Assembly (NCBI RefSeq): GCF_041595635.1
Contig: NZ_JBFHJW010000013.1
Coordinates: 16,037-80,036 of the forward strand
DNA: 64,000 bases
Direction of reading: 5' to 3'
Origin: Labilibaculum sp041595635
GTDB lineage: Bacteria > Bacteroidota > Bacteroidia > Bacteroidales > Marinifilaceae
The position numbers and the translations under genes were made by a program. Positions 58,125 through 64,000 of this stretch are shown in pieces. A model generated the notes under the pieces. It saw nothing but the letters and a program-made list of their open reading frames with translations. It was not told where the DNA came from and made no database searches. How positions within the stretch are numbered: the first letter of the stretch is position 1; every line of letters starts with the position of its first letter.

Positions 58125-59231
58125 ATGAGTAAAGAAATCCACTTATCGGCCGAAAATCATCGCAATAAAGAAGTTATTGCCTTTCGGTTTGGCTTCGATG
58201 ATGAAATCAAAAGACGACTGAAAAATCATTTTCAGGTGGTTTGGAGCCAAACAAAAAAGTATTGGTGGATTGAGCGTAAGGATTTTGATTTTAAGGAATT
58301 TAAAAAGGTATTCGCCTCGAACGAAATAAGTTTTGATCGCAAAAAAAAGCAGCCTGCAAAAAGTCCAAAAAAAGACATTGTAAAACCAGCACTTCCGAAA
58401 GAATATCTGGACAAACTGGAACAAAAAAGATACAGCCAGTCGACCATAAAAACCTACTCGAACTACTTTCGGGATTTTCAGTTCTACTTTATGGATAGAA
58501 ATATAAATGAGATTAGTGCCGAGGAAACAAATGCCTACATTTTAGAATTAATAAGGCTCAAAAATATTTCGGTGAGCCAGCAAAATCAGAGAATTAATGC
58601 CATAAAATTTTACTTTGAAAAAGTGTTAGGTAATGATCGAGAAATTTATAAAATAGACCGACCCAACAAAGTAAAAACACTACCTAGCGTGCTTAGTAAA
58701 GCCGAAGTGAAAGCCATATTGAACAGCTGCACGAATAAAAAACACAAATGCATTTTATCGCTAATTTACTCGGCCGGACTTAGGCGAAGCGAGTTAATTA
58801 ATATGAAGTTGAATGATATTGATTCGTCGCGGGGCTTGATTATCATAAGAAGTGCCAAAGGAAATAAGGACAGAGTTTCGCTGCTATCGCCACTACTTAT
58901 TGAAGAATTAAGAGAGTATTATAAAATATATAAGCCCAAAGTTTATTTGTTTGAAGGGCTTGAAGTTGGTAGCAAATACAGCAACACTAGTGTTGCTAAT
59001 ATTTTAAGAAATGCTTGCACAAAAGCACGAATTAAGAAACGAGTGAGTCCGCATACTTTGCGTCATTCTTTTGCAACGCATTTACTAGAACAGGGGACCG
59101 ATTTGCGCTACATTCAAGATCTTTTGGGTCATAGTTCATCGAAAACGACTGAGATTTACACTCATGTATCAACACGAAATATTGGTAATATTAAGAATCC
59201 GATTGATGACCTGTTTAGCGACTCATCATAA
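58125..59231 (+). CDS. Tyrosine recombinase heading a cassette array
   Basis: 368 residues. An N-terminal extension (about 1-80, with KKYWWIERKDFDFKEF) precedes the SAM-like core-binding domain (about 95-185) and the catalytic domain. Catalytic set: Arg 220 (SAGLRRSEL), Lys in SAKGNKDRVS, His 310 and Arg 313 (HTLRHSF), His 336 (GHSS), Tyr 345 (EIYTHVS). The ending EIYTHVSTRNIGNIKNPIDD is reminiscent of IntI proteins. But the Arg-to-His interval is 90 residues as in XerD, not about 130 as in IntI1, so the IntI-specific insertion is missing. Same-type recombinases occur widely in Bacteroidota. It lies directly upstream of, and points toward, the array at 59320-64000, and I infer it mobilises those cassettes. 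Confidence 0.9.
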   Translation: MSKEIHLSAENHRNKEVIAFRFGFDDEIKRRLKNHFQVVWSQTKKYWWIERKDFDFKEFKKVFASNEISFDRKKKQPAKSPKKDIVKPALPKEYLDKLEQKRYSQSTIKTYSNYFRDFQFYFMDRNINEISAEETNAYILELIRLKNISVSQQNQRINAIKFYFEKVLGNDREIYKIDRPNKVKTLPSVLSKAEVKAILNSCTNKKHKCILSLIYSAGLRRSELINMKLNDIDSSRGLIIIRSAKGNKDRVSLLSPLLIEELREYYKIYKPKVYLFEGLEVGSKYSNTSVANILRNACTKARIKKRVSPHTLRHSFATHLLEQGTDLRYIQDLLGHSSSKTTEIYTHVSTRNIGNIKNPIDDLFSDSS

Positions 59232-59232
59232 T

Positions 59233-59276
59233 AAGTGTTTAATACTGCCTGATACGGCAGGATAAAAACACTTTTT
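59233..59276 (+). terminator. Terminator of the recombinase gene
   Basis: Outer stem AAGTGTTT / AAACACTT enclosing CTGCC / GGCAG, then a T run, directly after the stop codon. It insulates the array from recombinase transcription. Confidence 0.8.
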
Positions 59277-59295
59277 ATTCAAAGATAAACGAAAT

Positions 59296-59329
59296 AAACG
59301 CCATAGCGTTTACTAAGAAGTTGTGCGGC
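59296..59329 (+). other. Candidate primary attachment site (attI-like) and cassette 1 start
   Basis: A small dyad AAACGC-CATA-GCGTTT (59296-59311) is followed by the core GTTGTGCGG (59320-59328). The reverse complement of that nonamer is found after the cassette 1 genes (60391-60399). The short dyad lacks the long foldable arms of the later sites, as expected of an attI-type site opposed to attC-type sites. This is an inference. Confidence 0.5.
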
Positions 59330-59373
59330 ATTAAAAACAACGTTCCTGTAAACCACTAACAAAATGATTAAGA

Positions 59374-60105
59374 ATGATAGATATAAGAAAGTTGATTTCA
59401 TCACTCCAAGATAAAAGGAAAGTGTTTCATTCGGAGGATGATTTAAAACTATCATTCGGAATGGAAATATTACAAAACTATACAGATTGCCAAGTTCGAT
59501 TGGAAAGACCAATTGATATAGAAATGGTTGATTGGAACAATACCAAACTGATTGCAAGAGTTCCGCTTGATGTAGTTCTAATTGATAAAGATGGTAACCT
59601 AATTCCTATTGAACTTAAATACAAAACCAAAAAGACTCAACTGGATTCGGACGACGAAAAATATCAACTTACGGAGCATGGAGCGGTCGATATTGGTAGA
59701 TATAGTTTTAGAAAGGATGTTTATAGGATAGAAAAATATCTGGATTCTCATTCGGATTCATCAACTGGATACGTTCTGATTCTCACTAATGATAAAGCCT
59801 ATTTTGATACTGATGTTTCTCAAAAGGAGAATTACGATAAATTCTTTTCGTTTCACAATAACACGATAATAAAAAAGAAAGATAATGGATGGAATTATAG
59901 TAAAATAAGTGACTCAGATAAATATGAAAAAAGAGCAGGAGATAAAAGGTGGTGGTATAAGGATAAAAAGAAACCTCATTGGACTTGTGTAAAGGAATTA
60001 TTCTATAAATTGGATTTGCGAAATGATTATGAAATCAACTGGTTTGATTATTCATCTTTTCCAAATGCAGACTTTAAATATTGCTTGATAAAAATTACTA
60101 AATAA
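59374..60105 (+). CDS. Cassette 1: PD-(D/E)XK-like protein of unknown role
   Basis: 243 residues, no signal peptide. The central VPLDVVLIDKDGNLIPIELK has the Asp ... Glu-X-Lys arrangement of PD-(D/E)XK nucleases (Asp about 75, Glu-Leu-Lys about 89-91), preceded by an acidic helix (FHSEDDLKLSFGMEILQ) that could give the fourth ligand. The C-terminal half is rich in Lys, Trp and Tyr and not recognisable. It could be a restriction-like or DNA-processing protein, but homologues I know are only hypothetical. ATG start, 45 bases after the cassette boundary. Confidence 0.65.
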   Translation: MIDIRKLISSLQDKRKVFHSEDDLKLSFGMEILQNYTDCQVRLERPIDIEMVDWNNTKLIARVPLDVVLIDKDGNLIPIELKYKTKKTQLDSDDEKYQLTEHGAVDIGRYSFRKDVYRIEKYLDSHSDSSTGYVLILTNDKAYFDTDVSQKENYDKFFSFHNNTIIKKKDNGWNYSKISDSDKYEKRAGDKRWWYKDKKKPHWTCVKELFYKLDLRNDYEINWFDYSSFPNADFKYCLIKITK

Positions 60106-60119
60106 AAAGATAGAAAAAT

Positions 60120-60356
60120 ATGGATTACGGAGCAACAATTTCAACAACAGATGGACATGAACATACATGTGATTATTGTGGTGCAGAGATTTCTGTATCA
60201 GTAGCAAAACAATCGGGTCATAATGAAAGGGAAGATTATTATTGCCCTGAATGTAACAAGAGGTATCATACAAGAGCATCCTTACCAATTATGCCTCAGA
60301 ATGTAAAATTGATTAGTCCAAGAACAGATGGAAAGACTGATAAATACCAGAATTAA
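60120..60356 (+). CDS. Cassette 1: small zinc-ribbon protein
   Basis: 78 residues. Two CxxC knuckles, CDYCGAEI and CPECNKRYH, are 24 residues apart, so a single zinc-binding ribbon is likely. It follows the previous gene by 14 bases and is probably translated with it. It may serve as a nucleic-acid or protein-binding partner of that protein (inference). Its stop codon lies about 34 bases before the attC-like site. Confidence 0.65.
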   Translation: MDYGATISTTDGHEHTCDYCGAEISVSVAKQSGHNEREDYYCPECNKRYHTRASLPIMPQNVKLISPRTDGKTDKYQN

Positions 60357-60390
60357 GAGATAGTTTGATTCAAAAAGCAAAGAATAACGA

Positions 60391-60591
60391 CCGCACAACA
60401 AAGTATATAAAACATAAGGGGTTCAGTGGTTTGTGGAAGTTTTGTTCATTGTCTGAGCCCCGCCAAATCTACGATTTGACGAGATATCAAAAATATTAAA
60501 TTTATGTCTAATCGTAGATTTGGCTACTTAGTAAATTGAAAGGTTTGTATTTCAAATCCCCTTACGATTTCATATACGAGCCGTTATGCCC
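60391..60591 (+). repeat. attC-like foldable site 1 (end of cassette 1)
   Basis: Starts with CCGCACAAC (60391-60399), the exact complement of the cassette 1 start at 59320. Outer arms lie at 60403-60421 (GTATAT...TAAGGGG) and 60558-60577 (CCCCTTA...ATATAC). An inner perfect 14-bp inverted repeat GCCAAATCTACGAT lies at 60462-60475 and 60511-60524. It ends with the core GTTATGCCC at 60583-60591, which opens cassette 2. Total length is about 200 bases, and the whole would fold into a long imperfect hairpin. Confidence 0.75.
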
Positions 60592-60666
60592 AATATTGAA
60601 CTTTCCAAACGCAAATAAATCTTTCATTTAGAAAATGTTTTAATGACTATTTGGAAATAAGAATTA

Positions 60667-60690
60667 ATATTTAGACATTTGTCTAAATAT
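60667..60690 (+). promoter_or_regulatory. 24-bp perfect palindromic operator before the ArsR/SdpR gene
   Basis: Arms ATATTTAGACA and TGTCTAAATAT around TT. It lies 10 bases before the ATG of the ArsR-family gene. By analogy with sdpRI autoregulation it is probably the binding site of that repressor and overlaps the promoter. Confidence 0.7.
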
Positions 60691-60699
60691 CTAAAAGTA

Positions 60700-60987
60700 A
60701 TGAATTCACTTTTTAAAGCATTAAACGACCAAACAAGAAGAGGCATCTTGGAACTGCTCAGAGAATCTGACATGACGGCTGGCGATATTGCTGATAAATT
60801 TGATATGACGAAACCAAGCATATCACATCATTTATCTCTTCTGAAACAAGCTAATTTGGTTGTAGACATTAGAAAAGGACAATTTATCTATTATTCATTG
60901 AATGCAACTGTTCTTGACGACATTGTAAAATGGTTTTTAAAATTTAATTCTAATTCCACCGATAATGAGAAAAATGAAAATCTATAA
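60700..60987 (+). CDS. Cassette 2: ArsR-family (SdpR-like) transcriptional repressor
   Basis: 95 residues with one winged helix-turn-helix: FKALNDQTRRGILELLRESD, then AGDIADKFDMTKPSISHHLS as the recognition part, then the wing. No cysteine metal site, so it is of the SdpR autorepressor type rather than a metal sensor. The frame opens with a TTG at 60679 inside the palindrome; ATG at 60700 is the usual family start. It overlaps the SdpI-like gene by 23 bases, so expression is coupled. Confidence 0.85.
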   Translation: MNSLFKALNDQTRRGILELLRESDMTAGDIADKFDMTKPSISHHLSLLKQANLVVDIRKGQFIYYSLNATVLDDIVKWFLKFNSNSTDNEKNENL

Positions 60988-61624
60988 AGAACTACTAATT
61001 GGAGGTATCGTAGTTGCTCCATTGTTATACTTTTTATATATCTGGAATACTTTACCAACGGAAATACCAATTCATTTTGATGCTCAGGGAAATCCAAACA
61101 ACTTTGGAAGTCGGTCTTATGTTGCACTAACACTTTTCTTTTTGTCGATTGGTACGTATTTGTTTTTGATGTATATTCCAAGAATAGACCCGAAAAAGAA
61201 CTTTTCAATTTTTAGTGATACTTTTATCAAGCTTCGTTTTTTGCTGTCACTATTTTTCTCTTTAATCTGTTTTTTCATAATACATTCAGTCAAAAATGGA
61301 GAATTAAGTACGACTTACTTTTATGTCACTTTTGCAATCATGATTTCACTATTCGGAAATTACATGAGCAATATCAGACCTAATTATTTTATTGGAATAA
61401 GGACACCGTGGACTCTTGAAAGTGAATCAAATTGGAAGAAAACACACTTTATAACAGGTAGGCTATGGTTCATTACTGGTATCATTATGGGAATCTTGCT
61501 AGTTGTGTTACCTTCTAAATATGCAGTGGTTACATTCATTGGTAGTATTGTTCTAATTGCAATTTTCCCTTTGGCGTATTCATTTTTAAAGTTTAAAGCA
61601 GTAATAAAAATCGCAAAAAAATAA
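60965..61624 (+). CDS. Cassette 2: SdpI-family immunity-type membrane protein (DUF1648)
   Basis: 219 residues with six or so membrane helices. The N-terminal DUF1648 motif is LPTEIPIHFDAQGNPNNFGS. The SdpI part has GNYMSNIRPNYFIGIRTPWT followed by WKKTHFITGRLWF. In Bacillus subtilis SdpI protects the inner membrane against the toxin SdpC and sequesters the SdpR repressor when toxin is bound. The same gene order (repressor then SdpI) is kept here. No SdpC-like toxin gene is present in the cassette, so it would act as immunity without a toxin. Confidence 0.85.
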   Translation: MRKMKIYKELLIGGIVVAPLLYFLYIWNTLPTEIPIHFDAQGNPNNFGSRSYVALTLFFLSIGTYLFLMYIPRIDPKKNFSIFSDTFIKLRFLLSLFFSLICFFIIHSVKNGELSTTYFYVTFAIMISLFGNYMSNIRPNYFIGIRTPWTLESESNWKKTHFITGRLWFITGIIMGILLVVLPSKYAVVTFIGSIVLIAIFPLAYSFLKFKAVIKIAKK

Positions 61625-61630
61625 CAAGTT

Positions 61631-61825
61631 ATGAGAAATAAAGTAAATAAACAGAAGACTGACAATTGGATAGGTGTGCTATATTTTAATCGAAAAGATT
61701 CAAGAGTTATTGTTCCTAAACGAATATCAGGAATGGGGTGGACTTTAAATTTTGCGAATCCATATACATATATTATGGTAATCGTAATTATCTTAATAAT
61801 AACTCTTTCTAATCACTTTCTTTAA
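61631..61825 (+). CDS. Cassette 2: DUF5808-like small membrane protein
   Basis: 64 residues. The motif NWIGVLYFNRKDSRVIVPKR with GMGWTLNFANP is that of DUF5808 domains, which often occur next to or fused with SdpI/DUF1648 proteins. One C-terminal membrane helix (about 45-62). It starts six bases after the SdpI-like gene. The role is unknown but probably accessory to SdpI. Confidence 0.75.
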   Translation: MRNKVNKQKTDNWIGVLYFNRKDSRVIVPKRISGMGWTLNFANPYTYIMVIVIILIITLSNHFL

Positions 61826-61835
61826 TACTCAGACT

Positions 61836-62798
61836 ATGAAATTTCACATGTTAATTTATTCATTGCTCCTGTTTTCCTTAACTACGTTCTCGCAAGTAAA
61901 GAACGACTCGTTGTTTACAGAATCAGCAATAACACTACGAACTTCAAGTGGGAATATTTATGGAACATTAACCATTCCGATTAGTACTGTAAATAATTCA
62001 ATTGTAATTATTGTTCCCGGCTCAGGTCCTACAGACAGAAATTGTAATTCATTAATTGGATTACATACCGATGCATATAAAATGTTATCTGAAGGATTAG
62101 CCAACAATGGAGTTTCAACGCTTCGTTTTGACAAAAGGGGAGTTGGACAAAGTAAAGCAGCTATGACGAGTCAATCTGAATTGAGATTTGAAACGTATAT
62201 TAACGATGTGAAGGATTGGATTACCCTAATACATAAAGACAAACGGTTTTCTGAAATTTTAATTTTGGGACATAGTGAAGGCTCATTAATAGGAATGATA
62301 GCAGCTAATCAAACTAATATTACAGGTTTTATTTCTATTTCTGGAGTTGCAAAATCAGCTGATAAATTTTTGGAGGAACAATTGAAAACTAAATTGCCAC
62401 CCCAATTGCTAGCTGAGTCAAACGCAATTCTTGATAGTCTAAGAATAGGTAAGACCGTTTCAAATGTAAATACAAATTTGCTTTCAATATACAAGCCAAG
62501 CTTACAGCCATATCTAATTTCTTGGATAAAATATGACCCCATAAAAGAGTATAGTAAAATAAATATTCCTATACTTATTATTCAAGGGACGACCGATTTG
62601 CAAGTAACTGTGAATGATGCTGAATTGCTTTCAGAATCAAAGTCTGATGCAAAGCTTGTAATAATTGACAATATGAACCATGTATTAAAAGAATCAGATT
62701 CTAATATACAACAAAATATGGCAACGTATAGTAATCCTGAATTGCCCTTGAAGTCAGGTTTAGTTGATGAAATCATTTCTTTTGTAAAGACCAAATGA
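61836..62798 (+). CDS. Cassette 2: exported alpha/beta hydrolase
   Basis: 320 residues with a signal peptide (to about 20). The oxyanion stretch is IVIIVPGSGPTDRNCNS, the nucleophile elbow LILGHSEGSLIG, and an Asp/His pair lies in QGTTDLQVT and NMNHVLKE. This is the YfhR/dipeptidyl-peptidase-like hydrolase group. It follows the DUF5808 gene by 10 bases and ends ten bases before the attC-like site 2. In this setting it may degrade or modify an antimicrobial peptide or lipid (inference). Confidence 0.8.
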   Translation: MKFHMLIYSLLLFSLTTFSQVKNDSLFTESAITLRTSSGNIYGTLTIPISTVNNSIVIIVPGSGPTDRNCNSLIGLHTDAYKMLSEGLANNGVSTLRFDKRGVGQSKAAMTSQSELRFETYINDVKDWITLIHKDKRFSEILILGHSEGSLIGMIAANQTNITGFISISGVAKSADKFLEEQLKTKLPPQLLAESNAILDSLRIGKTVSNVNTNLLSIYKPSLQPYLISWIKYDPIKEYSKINIPILIIQGTTDLQVTVNDAELLSESKSDAKLVIIDNMNHVLKESDSNIQQNMATYSNPELPLKSGLVDEIISFVKTK

Positions 62799-62808
62799 TT
62801 AAAATACT

Positions 62809-62942
62809 GGGCATAACAATGCATCATAAATAATTGCCGTATGGTTGTAATTGCAAGGGCTGTTGGCCGCTTAAACTTTCGTGTAAATTGACAATTTAGC
62901 AACCCGCAATCGGCAACTATTCATATGCGATCCGTTACCGCC
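62809..62942 (+). repeat. attC-like foldable site 2 (end of cassette 2)
   Basis: Starts with GGGCATAAC (62809-62817), the exact complement of the cassette 2 start GTTATGCCC at 60583; matching extends to 14 of 15 bases. Arms lie at 62821-62839 (GCATCATAAATAATTGCCG) and 62911-62928 (its complement, with one unpaired base on the left and two mismatches). An inner dyad TAAATTG-A-CAATTTA lies nearby. It ends with GTTACCGCC (62934-62942), which opens cassette 3. Confidence 0.8.
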
Positions 62943-62965
62943 AATAGTAAAGACAATAGCCCAAA

Positions 62966-63628
62966 ATGAAAGAAGTGATCTTATTTATTGCAATATTCAG
63001 CTTGATCCTGATAGTAATTCTGATAAAACCAATATTTGGATTTATTGGAACTCTGAAATCAAAAGCGAAAATACCTTTCTCAAGATGTTTAATGATGAGT
63101 TTAAGAAAAACACTTAAACCAGAACTAATAAAAGCAATCGCATTCGCACAAAACAGATCATTAAATATCGGAATAGATACACTTGAAGCCCATTTTCTTG
63201 CAGGAGGCTCTCCTTTTCAATGTCTACAAGCTATTGAATACGCAAATACAAAAAACATCAAATTAGATTTCCGACAAGTATCTGCTGTCAACCTCGCAGA
63301 TATAGATCTAATTCAAGCAATTGATAGAACCAATAAAATATTAGAAATTAACATTATTGACTCAAATGTGAGAAACACAAAACTCAATTTAGATACTTAT
63401 GAATATAATGGTAAATTCAGAATTGAATTTTATAGAGCTTGTTTTGCCAAGATTGATGATAAGAAAATAGAAGAAGAGATAAAAGAAAAAATCAAAAAGT
63501 ACATTGAGTACTCTGACACAGCAGACAATGTTAATACAGGAAAAATAATTATCGAAACAATTCTGGACACAAATTTTTGGGAATCAAAAGGACTAACTCC
63601 AATAACCCAGGAAATTAAGATAAAATAA
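62966..63628 (+). CDS. Cassette 3: FloA/YdfA-like protein, short form
   Basis: 220 residues. An N-terminal membrane helix (about 4-26) is followed by the flotillin-like FloA (YqfA/YdfA) core: the SLNIGIDTLEAHFLAGG stretch parallels the VGTNQLESHYLAGG region of FloA, and LDFRQVSAVNLADIDLIQAI the next. FloA proteins are about 330 residues; here the long C-terminal part is replaced by a short charged helix (KIEEEIKEKIKKYI) and a unique tail. In Bacillus this family belongs to the SigW antimicrobial-resistance regulon. Sole gene of its cassette; ATG 24 bases after the boundary core. Confidence 0.72.
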   Translation: MKEVILFIAIFSLILIVILIKPIFGFIGTLKSKAKIPFSRCLMMSLRKTLKPELIKAIAFAQNRSLNIGIDTLEAHFLAGGSPFQCLQAIEYANTKNIKLDFRQVSAVNLADIDLIQAIDRTNKILEINIIDSNVRNTKLNLDTYEYNGKFRIEFYRACFAKIDDKKIEEEIKEKIKKYIEYSDTADNVNTGKIIIETILDTNFWESKGLTPITQEIKIK

Positions 63629-63635
63629 AACTAAA

Positions 63636-63834
63636 GGCGGTAACAAAAGCTAAATTTTCATGGGCGTTGATGAGCAATTTGATAGTTCAACTTAATTAAG
63701 AAAAACCAGCAAGCCTTGTAAATTTAGCCTTGCTCCCATTTTTAAATTATAGTAAATTTAACCGGCTTGCTTCGGTGCGCATTGATAAGGAAATCAATAT
63801 AAATCGCCCACGAAATTTAGCAAAACCGTTAGCG
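63636..63834 (+). repeat. attC-like foldable site 3 (end of cassette 3)
   Basis: Starts with GGCGGTAAC (63636-63644), the exact complement of the cassette 3 start GTTACCGCC at 62934; 13 of 15 bases match. Outer arms lie at 63648-63666 (AGCTAAATTTTCATGGGCG) and 63805-63821, with one unpaired base on the left arm. A second, inner pair of arms shares GCAAGCC and TAAATTTA. It ends with GTTAGCG (63828-63834), which opens a fourth cassette cut by the window edge. Confidence 0.8.
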
Positions 63835-64000
63835 TTCATGCTGAAAAAGACCAAAATAGCATAAACTAAACCGATGAAAAGCTATCGCACAAATAGCACA
63901 TTTGCAAACCCCAACACACAAACCAATACTTCAGTTTGCAAAAGAGCTATTTCTTTCCAACCGCACACAAGATTCTATATATTTGTAATGTGATTGAAGA
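63835..64000 (+). other. Start of cassette 4, no gene yet visible
   Basis: After the core GTTAGCG no open frame begins in the remaining bases. A 19-bp inverted repeat (AAATAGCACATTTGCAAAC at 63891-63909 against 63934-63952, 17 of 19 matching) forms a hairpin. It lacks the GTT/AAC cores, so it is not called a site. Confidence 0.4.

Noticed and set aside
59279..59557. Minus-strand 92-codon frame over the cassette 1 start, and the similar 62582-62902 frame over site 2
   Set aside because: Both lie antisense to genes and across the recombination sites; the plus-strand genes have clear domains.
59320..63834. Calling the array a classical integron
   Set aside because: The recombinase lacks the IntI insertion, the cores do not fit GTTRRRY/RYYYAAC, and the gene is co-oriented. 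Only the cassette logic matches, so it is reported as integron-like.
63891..63952. Hairpin in cassette 4 as a fourth attC-like site
   Set aside because: It lacks flanking AAC and GTT cores and has no complement to the cassette 4 start GTTAGCGTT.
1..64000. tRNA, rRNA, CRISPR arrays and insertion sequences
   Set aside because: Looked for in all gaps; no cloverleaf, direct-repeat/spacer series or transposase was seen. The only mobile features are the recombinase and cassettes at the right end.

Overview
The window is chromosomal DNA of an AT-rich Bacteroidota. The evidence is the short (286-residue) primary sigma factor, TAnnTTTG-type -7 promoter elements, the lack of Shine-Dalgarno motifs, the many lipoproteins with an ACS/SCS-type lipobox, the outer-membrane barrel/TPR pair, and eukaryote-type citrate synthase. 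A marine, facultatively or strictly anaerobic member near Marinilabiliales/Marinifilaceae is plausible (hybrid-cluster protein, biotin-dependent decarboxylase-type carboxyltransferase), but that placement is inference.

Layout. 1-57.7 kb is ordinary chromosome in short, mostly single-gene or two-gene units separated by clear hairpin terminators. 0-18 kb: a tandemly duplicated carboxyltransferase, CvfB-like RNA-binding protein, glutathione peroxidase, ABC-F ATPase, hybrid histidine kinase, citrate synthase, and a sugar-uptake locus (ROK kinase, FucP-like transporter, divergent AraC regulator). 18-34 kb: threonine aldolase, MurB, EamA exporter, secreted GH-A glycosidase, MltG, M14 carboxypeptidase, a broken small secreted-protein gene, a lipoprotein subtilase, transglutaminase, NdpA-like protein, esterase and PepSY protein. 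34-58 kb: hcp with a CRP/FNR-type operator, HAD phosphatase, EEP nuclease lipoprotein, uvrB, rpoD, htrA, dapF, LOG-family protein, gyrB, an outer-membrane barrel with a giant TPR partner, an FtsE-type ATPase, rhomboid protease, M48 protease and a DUF255 thioredoxin-fold protein.

From 58.1 kb to the right edge the DNA changes character. A Bacteroidota-type tyrosine recombinase is followed by at least three gene cassettes, all on the + strand, separated by large foldable sites. Each cassette begins with GTT plus six specific bases. The exact reverse complement of those nine bases recurs just after its own genes, as the first element of the next foldable site: 59320/60391, 60583/62809 and 62934/63636. 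This is the topological signature of integron cassettes (5' TTRRRY end complementary to the cassette's own R'' core). However, the recombinase has XerD-like spacing without the IntI-specific insertion, sits co-oriented upstream of the array, and the cores do not fit RYYYAAC/GTTRRRY. The payloads are a PD-(D/E)XK-like protein with a zinc-ribbon partner, an SdpR-SdpI-DUF5808-hydrolase operon with its own 24-bp palindromic operator, and a short FloA/YdfA-type protein. Two of the three resemble immunity to antimicrobial peptides. A fourth cassette starts at 63828 and runs off the window. I regard this array as the main discovery candidate.

No rRNA, tRNA, CRISPR array or insertion sequence was recognised.
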